A stretch of 64,000 nucleotides of DNA, from contig NC_133896.1 in NCBI RefSeq assembly GCF_964199755.1, forward strand, positions 93,992,200-94,056,199, read 5' to 3'. Below the pieces are notes generated by a model. That model was not told the origin of the DNA, searched no databases, and saw nothing but the letters and a program-made list of their open reading frames with translations. Shown piece after piece: positions 57,401-64,000 of the stretch; position 1 is the first letter of the stretch, and the number at the start of each line of letters is the position of its first letter. This DNA is from Larus michahellis. Taxonomy: Eukaryota > Chordata > Aves > Charadriiformes > Laridae. The position numbers and the translations under genes were made by a program.

Positions 57401-59733
57401 CGTGTGTGACACTGTCTTTTGTCTGTCACAGAGTCGAGGAGCCGGGGGAGAAGGGGCTTTTACAGCGCTCTTAGAGGTTGCAGTGCAGGCAGGCACCCAC
57501 CCTCTCTGTGTTAAAAGCTGGAGCCGGGGACAGGGTAGGGCTCAGATGGGTGGGAGGCTCCAAGCGACGCCGCTGCAGCCCCTCGCCCAGCCATCTCTCG
57601 CTGCCCGTCTCTGCTGCTCCGTCACACCCTGCCTTTGTCTCCCCTTCTCTGTCCCTTTGTCTTCCTTCGCGCTCGAGCTGCGCCGGCCTCCCGCCGCCTC
57701 GGCAGGGGCTGTGCGTACCGCGCCGATAACGCCCTCCTCTGCTTCCCCAGCTCAGGCAGTGGAAAGCCTTTGAAGAAGAAAGCCAAACCGTGAGCCACAT
57801 GGCAAAATATTTCACCAGCCCGAGCCGGAGCTGCCGCTCAGTGTACAGCGAGGAGCAGCTCTACCAGCTGATAGGGGAGAAAAACTCCATGAAGCGGCTG
57901 CTCACCGAGGTACGGGGCTCTGACGCTCCCCCCACTTGGCCGCGCTGGCTTCTCCCCTTCCCTTTTGTGGGCTGAAGGCTTTGCAAGGTGAGAAGCCCTT
58001 CCTTACACCCCGGTCCACACTGGTGCTCACCTTCCAGCCTCTTCCCTCCGGACAGGGAAGAGCCGCTTTGTTTTGTCACATCACTCTGCACCCCAAAGTG
58101 CTGAAAATCAGGCATGATCCAGAGGGTTTAAAAAAAAAACATGGAGGGAGAAGAGCAGGAGAGCCTGGTTTCCACATCCCAGTCAAACATGGTTAATTTA
58201 GTGGGGAGATGCTCCATCTCAGGAAACCCCCCCAGCCTCCTGCTCCCTCACCTACACTGCATGGGCAGGAGCACCCCGGCTCAGAGAGCCGCCTGTCCCA
58301 GTGCCCCCCTTCCCATACCCACATTTGGGGGGCTCTGGGGACTCCATGGGGGAGGAGATCACACATGGTGCCAGTCTGGCTCTCGCCGGCCTGCTGCTGT
58401 GCTGCCTCAGAGCACCCCTCCACGCAGAGAGGTATTTTCTGGCAGCGCCTGCTTCCAAATCAGCGGCGTTTTCGTACCCTCCGCCCGCCCCGCGCTTGAC
58501 AAAACGTATTTTGTTTTGACGCAGAAAAATGCCGTGATCGCAAGCCTGCAGGAGCAAGTGAGCAGTGCCAAGGAGAAGCTGATGAGGCTGATGTCTGCAG
58601 AGGGCGGCTGTGACCCCCAGGCGCCGGCGGCTGCTCCCTGCACCCGGCGCACGGGGCGGCGCGGGGATGTGCCGGGGGACTGCTGCCCCCCGGATCCGGA
58701 GCAGGATGGGTGGCAGACTCCCCGCTTGCCAGGTACATCCCCTCTTTGCGGTGATGCTCAGGAACTCTGGAAACATGAGACCCCGGAGCACATGCGGCCA
58801 GGAAAGCCTGTTTGCTCTCAGAACCTGCTTTTTGACATGGGGGACAGCCTGGAATGTGGCACAAAAGATACCCAGGAGCATGGGATGCCATCGGGGCAAG
58901 GCCAGCCTCCGGAGCTGCTGCCAGACAATGACATCTCAGCTGGCCTGGCCTGGGAGTCGTCCCCCAAAGTCAGCTACGTGAGCAGCGAGAAGCTGCGGGA
59001 AATCTTGCAAGAGCTGAGCCTGGATGGCAAAACCTACAGCCCGGCCTTATCCGGGGGACCCCCACGTGCCAGCCAGGGACCCCACGGTGAGCAGGGAGGA
59101 ACCTGGGGAGCCCAGGAGGGCTACCCAGGCTTCCACACGCCCCTCAGCCCCTACCTGGCCAGACGGCGGCGGAGGATCCCTCTGCCTGCCACCTCCACCT
59201 GCGTCCCTGGGCATATGTCCCCTCATGCCGGCCGTGGGGTGAAGGAGGCAGGCGCCTGGGGCCATGGGGAGTTGGCACGTATCTCCCTGGGGAGGGAAGG
59301 GGAGACAGCTGGTGGAGGGCTCCTTCACCCACCAGCACCGTCCCCTCCCGCTGTCCCTGGCGAGGTCTGCCCCCAGCCCGAGGGATGGCCAGGACGGCCG
59401 GAGTCCAAGGGTGCTTCCCCATGCCTCCCGGGGGAGCACCGGCCACGGGGTGCCCTGAGGGGACCCACTGAGCCCTCCCTGCGCTCGCTGTACTACTACC
59501 CGGACTCTGACTCCAGCAGCAGCAGCTCCGAGGAAATGTTCCACGGCTGCCACCGGCCCTGCTGTGAGGTCTGCTTCCAGAGCCCACATGGCTCCCTGGG
59601 CAGCAGTAGCACAGACACAGACACGGACACGGACACAGAGCCCAGCAGGGGCATGGGCCACTGGACAGAGCACCACAGCGGGCTCCAACCTGTGGTGAAC
59701 TTCAAAGAAGATCTGAAGCCCACCTTTGTGTGA
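45312..59733 (+). CDS. GPR156: GPR156, probable G-protein coupled receptor 156 (class C orphan; 9 coding exons)
   Basis: Coding exons are 45312-45416, 47804-47940, 50341-50476, 51085-51195, 52216-52341, 52805-52900, 55693-55929, 57751-57909 and 58525-59733 (2316 nt, 771 aa; human about 814 aa). The extracellular N-terminus is short (about 47 aa, glycosylation sequon at N6), with no Venus-flytrap domain, as is normal for GPR156. Approximate TM segments are 48-75, 90-110, 127-145, 170-190, 227-250, 263-283 and 292-313. Conserved blocks include IVKMSSPNLNIVTLLGS, GKSWRLYKVFTQRVPDKRV and SGGIFVCTTTINCFIF. A coiled coil (about 356-395) and a long, weakly conserved tail follow, ending in the conserved CHRPCCEVCFQS and VNFKEDLKPTFV segments. 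The family is a constitutively active Gi/o-coupled receptor of the GABA-B-like group. In the inner ear it acts downstream of EMX2 to set hair-cell orientation, and loss causes deafness in humans. All splice phases fit, and no coding lesion was seen. Confidence 0.97.
45417..47803 (+). other. GPR156 intron after coding exon 1
   Basis: 2.4 kb, gtacgt to cccccag. Contains AT-rich TAATTA-type sites at 45778-46015 and an A-run at 46878-46895. No repeat family was recognised. Confidence 0.8.
47804..47940 (+). CDS. GPR156: GPR156 coding exon 2 (TM1)
   Basis: Residues 36-80 plus two bases of Arg81. Encodes TSSDRSGKSS, then TM1 (FSAALLGVVWSFLTGGVLLA and on to FTI) and the RFRKNR stop-transfer basic patch. 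Donor is AG|gtaagg. Confidence 0.94.
47941..50340 (+). other. GPR156 intron after coding exon 2
   Basis: 2.4 kb, gtaagg to ctggag. Contains a G-run at 49352-49364 and a 388-codon open frame on the opposite strand (49091-50257). No repeat family was recognised. Confidence 0.8.
50341..50476 (+). CDS. GPR156: GPR156 coding exon 3 (TM2)
   Basis: Completes Arg81 and encodes residues 82-126, beginning IVKMSSPNLNIVTLLGS. This is the first intracellular loop and TM2, followed by an extracellular segment. Ends phase 0 at CAG|gtgagc. The acceptor is a rather weak ctggag. Confidence 0.95.
51085..51195 (+). CDS. GPR156: GPR156 coding exon 4 (TM3 and second intracellular loop)
   Basis: Residues 127-163. 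TM3 is followed by the highly conserved GKSWRLYKVFTQRVPDKRV loop. The acceptor tract includes nine consecutive C (51071-51079) before ggcag. Donor GTG|gtgagt. Confidence 0.95.
51196..52215 (+). other. GPR156 intron after coding exon 4
   Basis: 1.0 kb, gtgagt to ttgcag. Includes a short CA run at 51886-51899. Nothing else recognised. Confidence 0.85.
52216..52341 (+). CDS. GPR156: GPR156 coding exon 5 (TM4)
   Basis: Residues 164-205, starting IIKDLQLLAMVAALVLADAV (TM4), then TWVFSDPVQCFRSLSISLR at the start of the second extracellular loop. Donor is CGG|gtaaag. Confidence 0.95.
52805..52900 (+). CDS. GPR156: GPR156 coding exon 6 (extracellular loop 2 / TM5 start)
   Basis: Residues 206-237. 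Two cysteines (C213, C221) lie in the loop, one a candidate disulphide partner for the receptor top; ELWLVLILGFK starts TM5. Acceptor cctag, donor AAG|gtacgt. Confidence 0.93.
53640..53930 (-). repeat. Possible ancient CR1/L3-like remnant
   Basis: Read on + it has a loose resemblance to a reversed CR1 or L3 3' end: 'atcatagg' is followed by a 'cctgtccttcaaagtccttt' block and a 'ctccacctctgatt' block. Very diverged; the borders are guesses. Confidence 0.25.
54214..54236 (+). repeat. (AAAC)n microsatellite
   Basis: About five to six tandem AAAC units followed by an A-run, inside a GPR156 intron. Confidence 0.9.
55693..55929 (+). CDS. GPR156: GPR156 coding exon 7 (TM5-TM7)
   Basis: Residues 238-316. 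Encodes the end of TM5 (SILLLYGTYLAGL), the SSPPVNQS loop, TM6 (LTLIVGVNLVFLAAGTVCLV) and TM7 with SGGIFVCTTTINCFIFVPQ. Nearly identical to the mammalian receptor in TM7 as I recall it. Donor is CAG|gtatgc. Confidence 0.96.
55930..57750 (+). other. GPR156 intron after coding exon 7
   Basis: 1.8 kb, gtatgc to ccccag. Contains one CR1 copy at about 56662-57003 in the same orientation as the gene. Confidence 0.85.
56662..57003 (+). repeat. CR1 LINE fragment within a GPR156 intron
   Basis: Matches the CR1 3' region with a 'gggctcaggggatctcac' block, a 'caaactgaaacacaggaa' block and the end 'gatgatctccagaggtccct' then 'tcctacctcag'. This 3' end type differs from the 'ccttccaac' ends of the copies at 2.1, 27 and 42 kb, so it belongs to a different CR1 subfamily. 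Confidence 0.9.
57751..57909 (+). CDS. GPR156: GPR156 coding exon 8 (proximal cytoplasmic tail)
   Basis: Residues 317-369, starting LRQWKAFEEESQTVSHMAKY and ending EKNSMKRLLTE. Starts the juxtamembrane tail and coiled coil. Donor is GAG|gtacgg. Confidence 0.95.
57910..58524 (+). other. GPR156 intron before the last exon
   Basis: 615 bp, gtacgg to acgcag. Its length is a multiple of three. If retained, the receptor frame reaches a TGA at 57973-57975; the same frame is open again from an ATG at 58141 into the last exon. Confidence 0.85.
58525..59733 (+). CDS. GPR156: GPR156 coding exon 9 (cytoplasmic tail, last exon)
   Basis: Residues 370-771 and TGA. Begins with the coiled-coil half KNAVIASLQEQVSSAKEKLM, then a long Pro/Gly/Ser-rich disordered region. 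The conserved end includes an acidic Ser cluster (about 59505-59535), CHRPCCEVCFQS, a Thr-Asp repeat and VNFKEDLKPTFV. The middle is poorly conserved with mammals, as expected for this family. Confidence 0.95.
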   Translation, partial: KNAVIASLQEQVSSAKEKLMRLMSAEGGCDPQAPAAAPCTRRTGRRGDVPGDCCPPDPEQDGWQTPRLPGTSPLCGDAQELWKHETPEHMRPGKPVCSQNLLFDMGDSLECGTKDTQEHGMPSGQGQPPELLPDNDISAGLAWESSPKVSYVSSEKLREILQELSLDGKTYSPALSGGPPRASQGPHGEQGGTWGAQEGYPGFHTPLSPYLARRRRRIPLPATSTCVPGHMSPHAGRGVKEAGAWGHGELARISLGREGETAGGGLLHPPAPSPPAVPGEVCPQPEGWPGRPESKGASPCLPGEHRPRGALRGPTEPSLRSLYYYPDSDSSSSSSEEMFHGCHRPCCEVCFQSPHGSLGSSSTDTDTDTDTEPSRGMGHWTEHHSGLQPVVNFKEDLKPTFV

Positions 59734-59860
59734 CTTCAAGCACCCCTGCCCCAAAGGCCTGTGCCCTCCGTCCTCAAAATGGCACGCGTCCCTCCGAGGG
59801 ATGTGTCTTGTTCTGGCAACTCGGGGCTGGGAATAAACCTTGCCCCGCTGTGGGTCGCAG
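59734..59860 (+). terminator. GPR156: GPR156 3' UTR with AATAAA
   Basis: A canonical AATAAA lies at 59832-59837, 99 bp after the stop codon, which would give a very short 3' UTR. Longer isoforms cannot be excluded. Confidence 0.6.
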
Positions 59861-61440
59861 TGTCAGCCCCAGCCTGGTCAGTGGTGACTGCACACTGTGT
59901 TCGGCTGAGAGGGGGTTGGCAGCACTCGGGGAGGTGGCGGTGGTTTTGTCCCGGCTACTCTGGGCAGCTGCCTGCACCCCCACAGACACCCAGCATGTCT
60001 GTCTGTCCCGGTGCTGGCAGCTGGAAGACTGGGGCTGGGTGGCCTGCGAGAGCCCAACCTTCATCATCTCAGAGGGCTTTCTCTGTGAGAGCTGGGTGAT
60101 TGGCACCGGTGGGGAGCAGCACCATGTCTCAGAAACACACGTGGCTTCTTGCACACAGCGGACAGACAGACAGACAGACAGAGGACTCCTCCCCCTGGGG
60201 CTGCCGATGCTGAGCCTCCCACCAGCATCACACCCAGCTGGAGATGGGAGGCAGACAGGTGCCAGAAGAAGTTGCAGGCTGCCCCACGCCTGGGGTGCTG
60301 CGTGCGGGGGAGACTTTCCGGGATTTGGGTTTTTTTGGTAGCATCTGAGTGAGAAAATGGGAGTCCAAAGGTGACGTCCCTGGAGATGTCTTGTCTTCGT
60401 GTTTCGTGTAGTTCAGTTGCACGGTTGTAGGTGAGACTCAGGTCAGAGCTGAAGGGAAAGACACGCTAGCAATCGGAGGATCTGAAAAGGTTTTTCTTTT
60501 CCTTTTTTGCCTTGTTTTTTTTTCTGGGGCTTGTGCCCTTATGTATGTCTTTGTATGGATGATGTAGTCTGGAATGAGGCTTGTTTAAATTAATACGGTC
60601 TGTTTAATTTTTATCTTAGAAATATCAAGAACCGTAAATCCAGTGTGCCTGGTTTTGGGGGGTTATTTGTGAAGGCATTTCAGTGTATCATTGCCTCCAC
60701 AGGAGAAGTTCAGGATGCTGAGACCTGACTCCCAGTGCATAAAAAAAAAAAACATGGAGAAAGGCTTTGTTAAAAGGGCAAGTGACAGCGGAATCCCAAA
60801 TTGAACAATGCAGATGCACTTTAGCACTGCCATCTCCATCACCCTTTATGATGGTGAAATCCCTCATTGCTGTGTCTCTTCACTGGTGTCACCTTTTTTT
60901 AATCATCGCTTCTGCGGTTTTCCAAGCCTGCTGAATTTCTGGGCCGAATCACCAAACCCAATAATCTTATGGCAACAATATTCCCATAGCCCCTCGCCAC
61001 TTCTGAAATGGAAACACCCCAGAGGGTAATCCCCAAATTTTTTTTTTTTTTTGGTCACCTTTTGCTAACAGAAACCAGTTTCCTTTGGTTTTCCATTCAC
61101 AGCTGTCTGAGCACTTACGGCTCTGGCCTGCATGAAATGCATTGATGGGGGGTTCCCTACCTCTGCGGGGCAAATCCCCAGTGCGGGGCTAGAGACAGAG
61201 AAGCCCAGGCAGGGTGCGAGTGTGGAGAATCTCCTGCGGTCCCAGCAGAGGGGAAGGCTGCCAGCGCAGCCCTTGCTGGCGTGGAGGGCTGAACAAAGCC
61301 AGAGGTGGGTAGGAGCAGGGCGGGGGGCTGTTAGAAAAGCACGCCGCAGGGTTCCCCATCCACAGCACTATCTCGGACACCCCCAAAAAGCAGTTTTTAT
61401 CATCTGAATCCAACCCGTGCCTCGCGTAGAGCCAGAGAAC
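59861..61440. other. Downstream of GPR156, no gene recognised
   Basis: Contains a (GACA)n microsatellite at 60161-60182 and T/A runs near 60729 and 61038. No exon or transposon recognised. Confidence 0.5.
60161..60182 (+). repeat. (GACA)n microsatellite
   Basis: Five tandem GACA units plus a partial one, downstream of GPR156. Confidence 0.9.
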
Positions 61441-61900
61441 GCGGTACCCCAGGGGAGCGGGAGCACTCTGTGAGCGTGCAGCGGCCGGTGTTTTTATTTA
61501 TAACTTATAACCACCTTTTATTCGGCAGTCGGCAAAGCCGGGATGGCGGCGAGGAGACCCCCGGGCTGCTCAGCCCCGGGCGGGGGCCTCCGGTCGCCCT
61601 TTCCCCGGTGCAGGGTGGTGCCGGTGGGGCTCGGGTGGCTCCTTGCCCGCCGCCTCGCCAGCCGCGGGGCTGGGGAAAAGCCGGCTGCAGTTTTGCAGCG
61701 CTCGCAGCAGGGGCTGCTGCTGCCACATCGGGTGCAGGAGCAAACCTCGAGTGCCCCCAGGCAGCGCATCCCACGGCATCCCCACGCTGGGACAACGCGT
61801 GGGACAGGGAGGTGGCCGGGACGCTCTACGGACCCTATCAAATATGGGGCAAAGCCACTTTTCCAAATCGGGGCTGGTTTCTCCCACCTCTAAGGACGTC
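61441..61900 (+). promoter_or_regulatory. Small GC/CpG-rich island with TATA-like element
   Basis: An AT-rich TATA-like stretch (about 61495-61510) is followed within 50 bp by a CpG-dense block (about 61530-61800). The block contains an ATG in strong context at 61543 that opens a 116-codon frame. The predicted peptide is Arg/Pro/Gly-rich and resembles no family I know. It may be a promoter for an unannotated transcript or simply a GC-rich patch. Confidence 0.35.
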
Positions 61901-62119
61901 TAGAGTAGCACTTTGCTCTGGAGCCAGGAAATATTGCAGAATGGTCAATTCTGATCAACCATGAAGCCACCTGGAAGCAGCTGATATAAAAATTAACTTA
62001 AAATCCACTAGCAAATGCAGAAAAATCCGCCAGAGGACTTTGAACCTATGGTTTGTTTGCAAATTCACTGGAATTTGGGGCAGTTGCTTTTCTGTCTGGT
62101 GACCAATAGCCACCAACTA

Positions 62120-62719
62120 AAAACTGCATGTCATGTGGATGCACCTATTAAGAAGGCCAGTAGCACCCTGGCTTGGATCAGAAATAGTGTGGCCAGCGGG
62201 ACTAGGGAAGTGATTGTCCCCCTATACTTGGCACTGGTGAGGCCGCACCTCGAATACTGTGTTCAGTTTTGGGCCCCACACCACAAGAAAGACATTGAGG
62301 TGCTGGAAGATGTCCAAAGAAGAGCAACAAAGCTGATGAAGGGTCTAGAGATCAAATCTTTTGAGGAGTGGCTGAGGGAGCTGGGGTTGTTTAGCCTGGA
62401 GAAAAGGAGGCTGAGGGGAGACCTTATCGCTCTCTACAACTACCTGAAAGGAAGTTGTAGAGAGGTGGGGGTCGGTCTCTTCTCTCAAATAACAGGTGAT
62501 AGGACAAGAGGAAATGGCCTCAAGTTGCACCAAGGGAGGTTTGGACTAGATGATAGGAAGAATATCTTCACTGAAAGGGTTATCAAGCATTGGAACAGGC
62601 TGCCCAGGGAAGTGGTTGAGTCACCATCCCTGGAGGTATTAAAAGACGTGTAGACATGGCACTTAGTGTCAGTGATAGGTTTCTGGTTGGACTCAACCTA
62701 AATGATTTTATGATTCTAC
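62120..62719 (+). repeat. CR1 LINE, 5'-truncated, with an open RT C-terminal frame
   Basis: The + frame from about 62140 stays open for roughly 170 codons of CR1 ORF2 C-terminus. Blocks include [40 protein letters not shown] and [16 protein letters not shown]. It ends with [20 protein letters not shown]. The 3' tail finishes in 'ttatgattctac'. The preserved frame and different wording from the other copies suggest a separate CR1 subfamily. The 5' part is missing, so it cannot be autonomous. Confidence 0.93.
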
Positions 62720-64000
62720 TTTCTACACACAGAGAGAAGGCCGACGCAGTTCATATGTGCACATGCACACATAAAAACTCACTGGTGCTTTTGATGACTT
62801 CCAAATCTGGCCTCCCCCTGTATCTAGCAAGGAATACATATTTGATTCAGGTGGAAAAGAGTCAAAGCACCATGTGACATTTTGGGCTGCCTGAATAGAT
62901 AGGACAGAGCATGATGGTGGGCTGCCTTTCAGTGCCATTACTGTTACGGGATCTTTGCACCAGGCATTGCACAGGCACACAGAGGAGCCTTCGTGCTGCT
63001 TAACTTCAGGCACATGACTTAGGCACTAAATTTGACATTTGGTTCCCTCGCAGCTCTGCGTTCAGTCCTTGGATGAAGAGGCCTTGTCTCTCCCCATTAG
63101 CCATTGAAAGCATCTTAATTAGGGCTTTGCCCTGAACCCAAGGCTTCTGAGCAGATGTAGAGGCTGTGGTGCACGTTCTGTGAAGGCGGAGAGGTAGACC
63201 AGGAGAGCTGAGAAGGTGGCTTGTGGCAGCAGGACTGGGAGTGCCCTGCTTTATAAATATTTTTCTTGCTACTGATGATGGATATTGCCTAAAGAGAGCC
63301 GTGGTATCAATATCCCATGTGAGCAATTCCTTCTCCAATATATCTGCTGTCTAAATCTGTTCCCCTTAGGAAAGGCTGTGCCTCTTTGCAGTTCAAGGCA
63401 GAAACTTTCATCTTACAGAAATTGAAATGAAAGGTAAGTGACTGGAAGGAGGTTCCCCCGCCTGCTCCCACGTGAGTGCTAGGTGCCAAATTCGCCATCC
63501 CTACAAATGTCCTCACAGAACTTCAGAGCACATGAGAAACTGCTGCTACCCAGAAGCTGCAGAGCAGCCCTTGGCAATCCATCCCATACACCTTATCCCA
63601 CCACCCTGTCCCCATCCAAGCTGTATCTGCCAGCAGAGAGGTTGCCTCTTCCTATGACACGTGGGGCAGCCACAGCAGTTAATTCCTACAAGGTCCTCTG
63701 AATGTTTTTAGCTTTCTGAGCTGTGTTTCCAAGCCATGCTTCCCCTGGTAGCGGTGCACCTCTGCATGCTCTGTGACTCCTGTGGCTGTCTGCAAACCAT
63801 ACAAAGAGATGACAAGTCCACCTCAGCCAGCATCCTTGAGCCCTGCTACGCACAGGAGATGCTCCACAGAGCGGAGTCTTTCCCTGCCCATGGGCCCATT
63901 TACAGATCTGTTCTTCTGTTTAAAACCTCTGCCCCTTCCGCCCGCTCCCCCTGAGCCCAGTGATACACCGACACCTCTGTGCCCTTTCCTTGCTGATGGC
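62720..64000. other. Downstream intergenic, no feature recognised
   Basis: No exon, repeat or RNA gene recognised. By synteny the next gene further on should be GSK3B, but none of its exons is visible here. Confidence 0.5.

Noticed and set aside
62015-62653. 212-codon open frame that could be taken for a gene
   Set aside because: It is the C-terminus of CR1 reverse transcriptase running into the CR1 3' tail; the first codons before the repeat are chance sequence.
59860-64000. GSK3B 5' exon expected downstream by synteny
   Set aside because: No kinase N-terminal exon seen; the small GC-rich island at 61.5 kb does not encode a GSK3B start.
1-64000. CRISPR arrays, operons, tRNA/rRNA genes, endogenous retrovirus
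   Set aside because: No spaced direct repeats of CRISPR type, no box-B-containing tRNA-like fold, and no LTR or gag/pol-like frame was recognised; the sequence is vertebrate nuclear DNA.

Overview
The window is vertebrate, and most likely avian, nuclear DNA. It holds two multi-exon genes with GT-AG introns and CpG-island promoters. The recognisable interspersed repeats are 5'-truncated CR1 LINEs, the dominant retrotransposon of birds and other reptiles. Introns are compact: the nine coding exons of the second gene span only about 14.4 kb. I see no prokaryotic features, no CRISPR array and no recognisable endogenous retrovirus. The species cannot be named from the sequence alone.

Layout, all genes on the + strand. 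1-2.6 kb is intergenic and ends with a short CR1 tail. 2.6-3.7 kb is a CpG-island promoter. 3,086-15,982 is LRRC58 (4 coding exons, 376 aa), followed by a 3' UTR of uncertain length with candidate poly(A) signals at 17,631 and 18,994. From about 19 to 35 kb I see no gene; it contains an old CR1-like fragment (20.9-21.2 kb) and an antisense-oriented CR1 (26.8-27.6 kb). A second CpG island (about 35.4-36.6 kb) is a plausible promoter or noncoding first exon for GPR156, whose first coding exon is at 45,312. GPR156 coding exons run 45,312-59,733 (9 exons, 771 aa), with a CR1 inside intron 7 and a close AATAAA at 59,832. 59.8-64 kb is downstream sequence with a small GC-rich island at about 61.5 kb and another CR1 (62.1-62.7 kb).

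From memory, LRRC58 and GPR156 are also adjacent and co-directional in mammals, with FSTL1 upstream and GSK3B downstream, so this is ordinary conserved synteny. The two products have no obvious joint function. LRRC58 is an intracellular leucine-rich-repeat protein with a Cys-rich C-terminus. GPR156 is an orphan class C GPCR of the GABA-B-like branch that signals through Gi/o and sets hair-cell orientation in the inner ear.

I rebuilt both coding sequences exon by exon. Splice phases are consistent and no frameshift or missing exon was found. I found nothing that amounts to a new biological system. The items most worth a second look are a 19-20 bp periodic array of MYB-like sites upstream of LRRC58, a 388-codon antisense open frame in a GPR156 intron, an in-frame upstream extension of the GPR156 tail exon, a near-perfect palindrome beside a poly(A) signal, and a TATA-plus-GC-island unit downstream of GPR156.
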